Positions 1 to 5,239 of a stretch of 13,584 nucleotides of DNA are shown one piece after another. A model generated the notes under the pieces. That model saw only the letters and a list, made by a program, of their open reading frames with translations, did no database searches and was not told where the DNA came from. The number at the start of each line of letters is the position of its first letter. Position 1 is the first letter of the stretch. The DNA is taken from assembly GCA_021296165.1 (NCBI GenBank), contig JAGWAW010000018.1, positions 1 through 13,584 on the forward strand, in the 5' to 3' direction. The translations under genes and the position numbers were made by a program. The DNA comes from Nitrosopumilaceae archaeon (GTDB taxonomy: Archaea > Thermoproteota > Nitrososphaeria > Nitrososphaerales > Nitrosopumilaceae).

Positions 1-53
1 AGGAAGTCAGGACCAAGGACCCCAACTGGATGGAGGCGGAGTCAAATGGCTAG
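1..53 (+). CDS. Possible 3' end of an upstream gene (partial)
   Basis: The third forward frame is open from the left edge to a TAG at 51-53 and reads EVRTKDPNWMEAESNG. This acidic, mixed tail with common codons of the region looks more protein-like than the other two forward frames, which also stay open. Only 16 residues are visible, so no family can be named. It is followed by an A/T-rich stretch (about 59-75) that could include a termination signal. The left-hand neighbouring sequence would settle this. Confidence 0.3.
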   Translation, partial: EVRTKDPNWMEAESNG

Positions 54-384
54 CGGACATAATTTTCGTATACTACACAACGTGATGGCCCACGGTTCGC
101 CTATGGCTGGGTGGCGTGGTGCATCAGGCCGGATCCCGCACCATGCATGATGGACGTTCACCATATGACATCGGGCCGACTCCGTGTGGTGCCGGTCCGC
201 GGCGCCGGCTGCATACGTTGCGGACCCAAGCGAACCGGGGCGTATTAGCTGCCGGGCTGGTCCGCAGTGGGTTTCGGCGTATCAGGGAGTGTGGTTCCGG
301 ACAGCTGCATATGGGGCGTGGGTTCACGCGGCGGAATCGGGGCCGCCCTAGTATTCTGACCGTAGACATAGCGCCATACTCGTA
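54..384. other. Intergenic stretch, no gene seen
   Basis: No reading frame here has a recognisable protein, a matching TATA/start spacing or a Shine-Dalgarno site. The frames that stay open on both strands are rich in Arg, Pro, Gly and Ser, as expected of chance ORFs in GC-rich DNA. There is an A/T-rich patch at about 59-75 and a small perfect hairpin at 316-329 (GCGTG, loop GGTT, CACGC). I see no tRNA, rRNA or clear box C/D RNA. Confidence 0.5.
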
Positions 385-392
385 CCTAAATA
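385..392 (+). promoter_or_regulatory. TATA box for the PLD-domain gene
   Basis: CCTAAATA is an A/T-rich element in GC-rich surroundings. Its centre is about 25 bases before the ATG at 414, the distance expected for an archaeal TATA box driving a leaderless mRNA. No Shine-Dalgarno site precedes the ATG, which fits. Confidence 0.55.
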
Positions 393-413
393 CGCTACAG
401 TGGATGGTGTCGT

Positions 414-1052
414 ATGCTCCGCGACTTGGCCCTAAAGATAGAGTACAATAGCGAGAATGACGACGTCCTGCGGGACTTTTTCATTCCGTGTTTCTCGGCG
501 TGTACCACCTTTGACCGGTGCGTGGACTATTTTGCCCTGAAGAACCTGGTTTCGCTGGTGGACGGGTTCGGGGATTTTGCCGCTGGCAACGTGCGGATGA
601 GGCTCATAGTGGGACACAAGTTCGGCATTCGCGACGTCAACATCCTCTCAAAGATGTTTCTGGGGACATATGGCAGAAAGGGGCGCGACGGACCTGCGCT
701 TGACCGGGTAATGAGGATGGTGCTGCAGGGGAGAATAAAGATACGCATCGCCGTCCCTGCATCCGATGAGTCGAGCACCGTGTTCAACGAACGGCTGGGG
801 ATCTTTGGTGATGACAGCGGCAACATGGTGGCGTTCAGCGGAACGCTGGCCTACTCGCCGGGGGACGAGAGGGAGTTTGAGACGGTGGATGTGTTTACAT
901 CGTGGGATGATCCGGAGCGGGTTGCTAGAAAGAGGCGGAACTTCCAGTATCTGTGGGAGGACAAGGCAAAGTCTGTCCGTATACACGACTTTGCCGACGC
1001 CGACCGGCACGGCCTGTTGAAGTACTCGTCTGACTGGGCCGTGCACCGCTAG
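414..1052 (+). CDS. Phospholipase-D-like domain protein, active site degraded
   Basis: The 212-residue protein resembles the PLD-like domain found at the N-terminus of many DEAD/DEAH and SNF2-type helicases and in restriction-linked proteins. An N-terminal block runs from FFIPCFSACTTFDRCVDYF (22-40) to MRLIVGHKF (62-70). A C-terminal block has VFNERLGIFGDDSGNMVAFSG (123-143), then a Glu-rich turn and FTSWDD (161-166). In active relatives the second block reads H-x-K; here the His is Asn125 and the Lys is Arg127, so phosphodiesterase chemistry is unlikely. No helicase domain follows: the gene stops at TAG 1050-1052, sharing four bases with the stop of the convergent endonuclease gene. It may bind nucleic acid or be a remnant of a larger defence or helicase protein. 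The start is set by the TATA spacing. Family assignment is by motif recall. Confidence 0.72.
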   Translation: MLRDLALKIEYNSENDDVLRDFFIPCFSACTTFDRCVDYFALKNLVSLVDGFGDFAAGNVRMRLIVGHKFGIRDVNILSKMFLGTYGRKGRDGPALDRVMRMVLQGRIKIRIAVPASDESSTVFNERLGIFGDDSGNMVAFSGTLAYSPGDEREFETVDVFTSWDDPERVARKRRNFQYLWEDKAKSVRIHDFADADRHGLLKYSSDWAVHR

Positions 1053-1585
1053 GGTCTGTTGGGGGGGAACCGTACCCTGTTCAGCTTGTAGTATATCACC
1101 TCGCCCCTTCTCTCTATGACGGCGACGACCGGCTCCTTGCCCATTCCGGCCATCTGGTCTATCCTCTTGCAGAACGTGCCCGCTCCCTCCCTCCGTCCCT
1201 CGTTCAGCCCGAAGATCAAAAACTTGGCACCCTTGTCTCCAAAGTCGCCCCGGTCGTACACGCGAAAGTCCGTCCCGAACCCGAACCCGTCTTTGGCCAC
1301 GTATCCCCGGGACCGGAGATCTCGGTATATCAGGTATTTGGAGAGGATGTCCGGATCGTCCTTCCGGAAGCGTTCCAGCGTGCCCTCAAACCCGGCCCGC
1401 TTGCTTCCGGCCAGAACAAGCCTGCCAACGGATATCAGGTACAGCGCCTCGAACGGCTTGAGGTGGTATCCGTCCGGATCGGCATCGCCGTATCCGTCTT
1501 GGCTCAGCCTTGATATGGATGACTTGTCGGCCACAAGTACGTGCCCGCCCCTCAGGGTGCCCCTGATGGATGCCTCCTCCTCCAT
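1049..1585 (-). CDS. tRNA-splicing endonuclease subunit (EndA family), catalytic His absent
   Basis: A 178-residue member of the archaeal tRNA-intron endonuclease family, which cuts the bulge-helix-bulge at exon-intron junctions of pre-tRNA. The N-terminal domain contains the KSSISRLS and FEALYLISVGRL signatures (about 21-56). The C-terminal catalytic fold contains LSKYLIYRDLRSRGYVAKDG (81-100), FGTDFRVYDRG (103-113) and VVAVIERRGEVIYY (153-166). Against the M. jannaschii triad Y115/H125/K156, Tyr110 and Lys150 are kept, but the His position is Gly119 within DKGAKFLI. Crenarchaeal and thaumarchaeal enzymes are heteromers of a catalytic and a structural subunit, so this is plausibly the non-catalytic partner, although it retains two of the three residues. 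The start at ATG 1585 matches the family N-terminus and lies about 27 bases from a TATA box; longer upstream extensions do not look coding. The stop overlaps the PLD gene's stop through CTAG. Confidence 0.88.
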   Translation of the reverse strand: MEEEASIRGTLRGGHVLVADKSSISRLSQDGYGDADPDGYHLKPFEALYLISVGRLVLAGSKRAGFEGTLERFRKDDPDILSKYLIYRDLRSRGYVAKDGFGFGTDFRVYDRGDFGDKGAKFLIFGLNEGRREGAGTFCKRIDQMAGMGKEPVVAVIERRGEVIYYKLNRVRFPPNRP

Positions 1586-1608
1586 GATCCAGCATGGAGG
1601 GATTTTGG

Positions 1609-1614
1609 TTATAA
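1609..1614. promoter_or_regulatory. Shared palindromic TATA box, bidirectional promoter
   Basis: TTATAA is self-complementary, so it reads as a TATA box on both strands. Its centre (1611.5) is about 26.5 bases from the ATG of the leftward endonuclease gene (first base 1585) and 26.5 bases from the GTG of the rightward microprotein (first base 1638). This equal spacing fits leaderless transcription in both directions. The left use is well supported by a real gene; the right use depends on the microprotein being real. Confidence 0.65.
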
Positions 1615-1637
1615 GCCGTGCGAGCGGACGGCTACTT

Positions 1638-1745
1638 GTGGAACACGATCCCGTGCCGTATAGGATATTGTGGTTTGTTATGCTGGCCGCCGGGGCCATC
1701 ATACTGTGGCGCGTGGTGAAGAGGCGGTATCCCAACGACGACTGA
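1638..1745 (+). CDS. Proposed 35-residue single-span membrane microprotein
   Basis: From a GTG at 1638 the frame encodes 35 residues and stops at TGA 1743-1745. It starts MEHDPVPYR (GTG read as Met), continues with a hydrophobic helix, ILWFVMLAAGAIILW (10-24), and ends with a basic then acidic tail, RVVKRRYPNDD. The strongly basic cluster after the helix predicts the C-terminus inside the cell. A TATA box at the leaderless distance supports transcription from this start. I recognise no family. The same frame stays open leftward through the antisense of the endonuclease gene, so the short frame could be chance; the sharp change to a clean membrane helix just after the promoter argues against that. 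Its divergence from the endonuclease gene may mean only shared regulation. Confidence 0.45.
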   Translation: MEHDPVPYRILWFVMLAAGAIILWRVVKRRYPNDD

Positions 1746-2007
1746 GGGTTGCACTCTTGGACTTGGAGATTAGCGCCGGGCCGCGCTGCTGATTGCAGAT
1801 CAGATCCCCGGCGTTCTGTGCCATATGGAATACAGCAGCCCGGGAGTGTGTGTTTGGGTTCAGCGTGACGACAGAGGGCACTCAAGAAGAGCATTGCAGT
1901 GCTGATGTGGCAGTTCTACGGCGTATCAAACCAGGCGGATCATACCAAACAGGCCTGTAAGAGTTGGCCGGTACTCGCGCTGAACCTAAACGTATGGGCC
2001 TCTCAAC
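1746..2007. other. Intergenic stretch upstream of L10e, no gene seen
   Basis: An open frame here joins that of L10e, but its residues (about 47 before the true Met) do not resemble the conserved L10e N-terminus. No TATA/start pair, RNA gene or strong repeat is visible before the L10e promoter. Confidence 0.5.
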
Positions 2008-2014
2008 CTTTAAA
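2008..2014 (+). promoter_or_regulatory. TATA box for ribosomal protein L10e
   Basis: CTTTAAA is the only A/T-rich hexamer in a GC-rich stretch. It is centred about 28 bases before ATG 2040 and indicates a leaderless or nearly leaderless mRNA. Confidence 0.65.
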
Positions 2015-2039
2015 GTACGGCCGCCGGGCCGTCCATATC

Positions 2040-2540
2040 ATGCACGGGGCTAACTACAGGGTGGTAAGGGGGCAGCCGTTTACGCGCAAGGAATACATCA
2101 AGGGGAAGCCACAGTCCAAGATAGCAAAGTTTCAGGGCGGCAAGCGCGGCGACTACGAGTACTCCGTACAACTGCTAATCAACGAAAGGATCCAAATCCG
2201 GCACATGGCCATAGAGGCCTGTCGGCTTACCGCCAACAAGGCTCTGGAGAAGACCACCGGCGAGTCTGCATACTTCTCCAAGCTGCGCATATACCCACAC
2301 AACCTTTTGCGCGAAAATAAGATGATAGCCACGGCCGGGGCCGACCGTCTCCAAGAGGGGATGCGGCGGGCTTGGGGAAAGGCCGTAAGCTTGGCGGCCC
2401 GGGTCGAGCGGGGGCAGATAATCATGGAGATGCATGTCGATGCACCCCACGTAGAGGCGGCCAAGAAGGCCCTCAAGAATGCGTGCATCAAGCTGCCCGG
2501 AACCCCCACCATCCGGGTTGTGCCGCTCAAGCAGCAGTAG
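2040..2540 (+). CDS. rpl10e: Ribosomal protein L10e (uL16)
   Basis: A 166-residue large-subunit ribosomal protein of the archaeal/eukaryotic L10e group, equivalent to bacterial L16, which sits near the A-site tRNA elbow. The family is recognised from MHGANYRVVRGQPFTRKEYI at the N-terminus, the EACRLTANKAL helix, the LRIYPHNLLRENKM segment, and AGADRLQEGMRRAWGKAVS followed by ARVERGQIIMEMHVD in the core. The length is near the usual archaeal size. The start is chosen at 2040 because the family begins at this Met and the TATA box is at the right distance; the open frame upstream to 1899 is not conserved-looking. It is transcribed alone here: the next gene to the right is on the opposite strand, 140 bases away. 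Confidence 0.95.
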   Translation: MHGANYRVVRGQPFTRKEYIKGKPQSKIAKFQGGKRGDYEYSVQLLINERIQIRHMAIEACRLTANKALEKTTGESAYFSKLRIYPHNLLRENKMIATAGADRLQEGMRRAWGKAVSLAARVERGQIIMEMHVDAPHVEAAKKALKNACIKLPGTPTIRVVPLKQQ

Positions 2541-2680
2541 GGCGTTCACGCGCGGCTCTATGTGCCATCTGCCGTTTTCACCCAGGTATCTGCTGGTTCT
2601 GAAAACCGTAGAGTGTCCAGTGGCAACCAGAACCGGTGGCGTCCAATGTCCGCTGGTATGGCCGGGTTGCCGACACCCGC

Positions 2681-2956
2681 CTACTGTGTCGCCCGCCCGC
2701 AGGCATCGACCATTCTGTCCCACCCGTCGGCCATCATCGACAGAAACTCCTCCATCTCTCCGGGCTCGGGGTCCCTCTTTTTGATCCTCCTGCACTGGTA
2801 GTAGAACGAGTTGTATAGCCGTCCCGCTATCATGCCGCCCACAAAGTCCTCCGTTGAGCCGGGGGACAGCCTGTTGGCTATGGCCCGGATCTCCTCTCCC
2901 CGGTGCATGGTCTCCTGCATCTTTTCGGCTATCTTGAGTCTCAGCGCCGGATCCAC
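2681..2956 (-). CDS. Small helical hypothetical protein, 91 residues
   Basis: I do not recognise a named family. The protein is mostly charged and helical, with no signal peptide or membrane span: MDPALRLKIAEKMQETMHRG at the N-terminus, a middle segment FVGGMIAGRLYNSFYYQCRR (38-57), then KKRDPEPGEMEEFLSMMADG. Its balanced composition and the absence of long Arg/Pro/Gly runs make it look coding, unlike the overlapping longer frame. The start is a GTG at 2956, supported by an A/T-rich promoter element about 27 bases upstream. It converges on L10e across a 140-base gap that holds only a weak inverted repeat (GGTTCTG ... CAGAACC). Confidence 0.7.
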   Translation of the reverse strand: MDPALRLKIAEKMQETMHRGEEIRAIANRLSPGSTEDFVGGMIAGRLYNSFYYQCRRIKKRDPEPGEMEEFLSMMADGWDRMVDACGRATQ

Positions 2957-2978
2957 GGATATGTCTGCGCATGCGCCG

Positions 2979-2986
2979 CTAAAAAA
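2979..2986 (-). promoter_or_regulatory. TATA-like element for the 91-residue protein
   Basis: On the minus strand TTTTTTAG is centred about 27 bases before the GTG at 2956, the spacing of a leaderless archaeal promoter. It helps to decide the GTG start. Confidence 0.5.
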
Positions 2987-3223
2987 CGGTTGGCCGCGCC
3001 GGCGGGGGCGTCTCCTGGGCCACGGTGGCTGTGCGCACAGGGTATATGCGCAGTGGTGCAGGCAGAGACTCTATCTCGGATATTTGGTCAACACATTCAA
3101 CTGAAAGATATCAATTTGAATCTGCTTACACAAGTTAATGGTAAATACAACCAACAGGCGCCCAAACCGGCAGTGTGTGGGCCGGATCCGCACGCGCCCA
3201 CAAGATGTGCGTGCTCCCAACAG
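2987..3223. other. Intergenic stretch with an A/T-rich island
   Basis: GC-rich DNA gives way to an A/T-rich island at about 3077-3160, unusual for this window. The island contains an imperfect inverted repeat, ATTCAA (3095-3100) and TTGAAT (3116-3121), and TATA-like strings such as GTAAATAC (3141-3148). No frame in it looks coding and no known RNA is recognisable. It could hold promoter elements or a small RNA upstream of the tRNA. Confidence 0.4.
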
Positions 3224-3230
3224 TTAATAC
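3224..3230 (+). promoter_or_regulatory. TATA box of the tRNA-Gly gene
   Basis: TTAATAC is centred about 28 bases before the first base of the mature tRNA, so transcription would start one or a few bases upstream of it. The spacing agrees with archaeal tRNA promoters. Confidence 0.55.
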
Positions 3231-3254
3231 ACCTGACCATGCGGCAAAACGAGG

Positions 3255-3331
3255 GCAGTCGTAGTATAGTTTGGTTATTATGCGAGCTTGCCAAGTTCGC
3301 GGCCCGGGTTCAAATCCCGGCGACTGCACCA
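3255..3331 (+). tRNA. tRNA-Gly, anticodon GCC, no intron, CCA encoded
   Basis: The full cloverleaf can be drawn by hand. The acceptor stem is GCAGTCG (3255-3261) with CGACTGC (3321-3327). The D arm is GTAT/TTAT with loop AGTTTGGTTA, containing the invariant GG. The anticodon stem is CGAGC/GTTCG around TTGCCAA, giving anticodon GCC at 3290-3292. The variable loop has four bases. The T arm is CCGGG/CCCGG around TTCAAAT. The discriminator is A3328 and CCA is encoded at 3329-3331. The D stem is weak (G10-U25 wobble and a U13-U22 mismatch). A GCC anticodon reads GGC and GGU. There is no intron at the usual position 37/38. Confidence 0.96.
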
Positions 3332-3377
3332 TCCGGTACTTCGGGCACGTTGGGGTCACGGATCTGTTTGAATATAC

Positions 3378-3896
3378 TCACCGACCGCCGCTGGCCGCCA
3401 GCCCGTCCTCTATCATCTTCAGGGCGTCTTGAGCTTTTTGCAGCTGAGGAAGCTGTATCATGAAGACGCCCCCGCCTTCGCCGCCGGGCTGCCCTAGCGC
3501 CAAGACCCCGGAACGGGCTAGGTCTTTGAAGAAGTTTAGATTCTGGTTGGCGTTGATCAGCACCTTTAGAACCTCGCCATTGCTGAACGTCAGGACCGTC
3601 TCCACAAAGACATGGCCCATGTAATCCTGCATTATGTTCAGGTCGGTCTTTATGGACGAGCTACGGCCCGTATCGACCGACGCCTGGTACCATCCGGCCA
3701 CGTCTTGGAACCTTGCCGCATCAAAGATGATTAGTGGCACGGCGGTTCCATCCATGTCGAAGGTGCCCAGGCCGTCGTGGGTTCTGGCCATCATCTCGTC
3801 CATGCCGTCGGGGACGGGCTGGGGGCGCTGCCCGTATCCGGCCTTCTCAGGCCCAGACCGCCGTCGGCGCCCGAGCATGTCCCGCCAGCTAACCAT
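3378..3896 (-). CDS. Soluble hypothetical protein coupled to the antiporter
   Basis: A 172-residue protein of no family I can name. It has a basic N-terminus (SWRDMLGRRRRSG), no membrane span, and a central region that looks like a compact alpha/beta domain: VPLIIFDAARFQDVAGWYQA, then HVFVETVLTFSNGEVLKVLI (about 95-114) and NLNFFKDLARSGVL. A Gly-rich turn (QPGGEGGG) and a C-terminal helix follow. Its ATG overlaps the last eight bases of the antiporter gene and is preceded by a good Shine-Dalgarno, GGAGGT, five bases away. This indicates translation coupled to the antiporter. The antiporter lacks the C-terminal nucleotide-binding domain of many Kef proteins, so this could be a cytoplasmic partner; that is inference from position only. 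Confidence 0.75.
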   Translation of the reverse strand: MVSWRDMLGRRRRSGPEKAGYGQRPQPVPDGMDEMMARTHDGLGTFDMDGTAVPLIIFDAARFQDVAGWYQASVDTGRSSSIKTDLNIMQDYMGHVFVETVLTFSNGEVLKVLINANQNLNFFKDLARSGVLALGQPGGEGGGVFMIQLPQLQKAQDALKMIEDGLAASGGR

Positions 3897-5211
3897 TCTC
3901 GACCTCCTCTACGGGGGCCAGCCGGTCGCCGACCTTCATCATGAACGGGGCGATGAACGTGGTCGCGATGGATATGACTCCAATCAGGGGGAAGAGGAAA
4001 GCGCTGACTACCCCCAGATCCACGCCGGTCTTTACTATGACTATGGAGAACTCCCCCCGGGGCGCCGCAAGAGCCGAGGCCACCCGGATGGACTTGAGCC
4101 TCTTCTGCCTGAATATGAAGTTCCCCACCATGTTGCCGCCGAACTTCATGAAGGTGGCCACTCCTATGAGGGCAATCGCCACCCAAATGAAGTCGCCCAG
4201 CTGGGATACGTCCATCAGCGCACCGGTCGATATGAAGAAGACTGCCACAAACATGTCCTTGATGGGGCTGGAGAGTATCTTGGAGATCTCCGCCGACTTG
4301 GATTCGGCCACCAGCACGCCGGCCAGAAACGCCCCTATGGCCACCGAGAGCCCCACCATGTTGGCCAGCAGCGAGTATCCAAAGCAGAGTCCCAGAACGC
4401 ATAGCAGCAGTATCTCGCGGTGTTCGGTGGCCGCTACCTTGTCTATGAGGGGTGGTATGATCCGGGTGCCTATGGTGAATGTCCCCCCGATCAGCCCTGC
4501 CCCCACCACAGCGACCACTATTAGGCTGTTTACGGAGATTGTCCCGGCCAAGGCCAGCGACTGCAGCACCGATATGAGTATGACGGCAATGACGTCCTCT
4601 ACTATGAGTATGCCCAGAACCATGATGGAGGAGCCGCGCCTTATGCTCCCCATGCCCTCCATTATCTTTACTATGACGGCGGTACTCGATATGGAGAGGG
4701 CCGCCGCTATAAACAAAGAGTCCATGAATCCGAGCCCCAAGGCCCCCGCAACGTAGAAGACGACGCCCATGGTGCCGAAGAGCCCTATCGAGCCCACGCC
4801 CATGGCCACGCTCCCTATGCGGCGGATCTTTGCGACCGGGAATTCTATCCCTATCACAAAGAGCAGCAGGATGACTCCGATCTCCGAGAAGAGGTGCAGT
4901 GCCGATGTGTCGCCCAGTATGCCGGTTCCTCCTGATATGGTCCAGATGTTGTCCCCCGGAAACACCTGAGTCCACAGCGGGGATAGCGGTCCCAGCAGCA
5001 TCCCTGCGACCAGATACCCGATTATTATGGGCTGCTTCACCTTAAAGAACGCCAGCGTCACGGCGGCACCCATTATCATTATGAAGGCCATGTCGGTAAC
5101 AAAGCCTGTGTGCGGCAGCTCGGGGGTGATCTCGTCCAGTATGTCAGTGGCCGTTCTGGACAGCAGGGATACTATGTCGTCGGTATTCGCTTGCAGAAAT
5201 ACGTTCTCCAA
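3889..5211 (-). CDS. Kef-type (CPA2) cation/proton antiporter
   Basis: About 440 residues of a polytopic membrane antiporter expected to exchange protons for K+ or Na+. CPA2 features include IIIGYLVAGMLLGPLSPLW (62-80), SEIGVILLLFVIGIEF (109-124), ALSISSTAVIVKIM (171-184) and the acidic ion-site segment LIVEDVIAVILI (202-213, Glu205-Asp206). Later come VGLSVAIGAFLAGVLVAES (286-304), DMFVAVFFISTGALMD (319-334) and APRGEFSIVIVKTGVDLG (383-400). The chain ends soon after the last membrane helix, so there is no TrkA-N/RCK domain of the KefB/KefC kind. The start is uncertain. A TTG at 5211 is about 25 bases from a TATA box; TTGs at 5214 and 5217 and an ATG at 5091, just before the first membrane helix, are alternatives. 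The frame open to 5526 is an unlikely extension. It is first of two genes, overlapping the next by eight bases. Confidence 0.9.
   Translation of the reverse strand: MENVFLQANTDDIVSLLSRTATDILDEITPELPHTGFVTDMAFIMIMGAAVTLAFFKVKQPIIIGYLVAGMLLGPLSPLWTQVFPGDNIWTISGGTGILGDTSALHLFSEIGVILLLFVIGIEFPVAKIRRIGSVAMGVGSIGLFGTMGVVFYVAGALGLGFMDSLFIAAALSISSTAVIVKIMEGMGSIRRGSSIMVLGILIVEDVIAVILISVLQSLALAGTISVNSLIVVAVVGAGLIGGTFTIGTRIIPPLIDKVAATEHREILLLCVLGLCFGYSLLANMVGLSVAIGAFLAGVLVAESKSAEISKILSSPIKDMFVAVFFISTGALMDVSQLGDFIWVAIALIGVATFMKFGGNMVGNFIFRQKRLKSIRVASALAAPRGEFSIVIVKTGVDLGVVSAFLFPLIGVISIATTFIAPFMMKVGDRLAPVEEVENG
3902..3907 (-). promoter_or_regulatory. Ribosome binding site for the antiporter-coupled gene
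   Basis: On the minus strand GGAGGT lies inside the end of the antiporter gene, five bases before ATG 3896. It fixes this start and fits an internal gene of an operon, in contrast to the leaderless first genes. Confidence 0.7.
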
Positions 5212-5227
5212 CAACAAAACTTTGTTG
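5212..5227 (-). promoter_or_regulatory. Candidate operator: 7-bp perfect inverted repeat
   Basis: CAACAAA, two bases, TTTGTTG lies exactly between the antiporter TATA box (5233-5239) and the proposed TTG start at 5211. In archaea a repressor bound at this position blocks RNA polymerase recruitment or start-site access, so this is a reasonable operator candidate. It could alternatively be a hairpin in a short leader if translation starts further in. The binding protein is unknown. Confidence 0.45.
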
Positions 5228-5232
5228 CCAGA

Positions 5233-5239
5233 TTTAAAA
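5233..5239 (-). promoter_or_regulatory. TATA box for the antiporter operon
   Basis: On the minus strand TTTTAAA is centred about 25 bases before the TTG at 5211. It is the only strong A/T-rich element close to the gene and supports a start near 5211 rather than 5526. Confidence 0.55.

Noticed and set aside
116..451. Forward 111-residue frame at the left end
   Set aside because: It is Arg/Gly-rich, has no promoter at the right spacing, and overlaps the better-supported PLD gene start.
1899..2039. N-terminal extension of L10e
   Set aside because: The family starts at the Met encoded at 2040, and the TATA box inside the extension would be untranslated.
2175..2972. 265-residue minus-strand frame opposite L10e and the 91-residue gene
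   Set aside because: It is Gly/Arg/His-rich, lies antisense to L10e and out of frame with the better-supported 91-residue gene.
3135..3359. Minus-strand frame containing SPGFEPGPRTW
   Set aside because: This is the well-known translation of the antisense of a tRNA T arm; the frame runs over tRNA-Gly and is not a protein gene.
3791..4975. 394-residue minus-strand frame within the antiporter gene
   Set aside because: It is a frame-shifted shadow of the antiporter, very rich in Gly, Arg and His.
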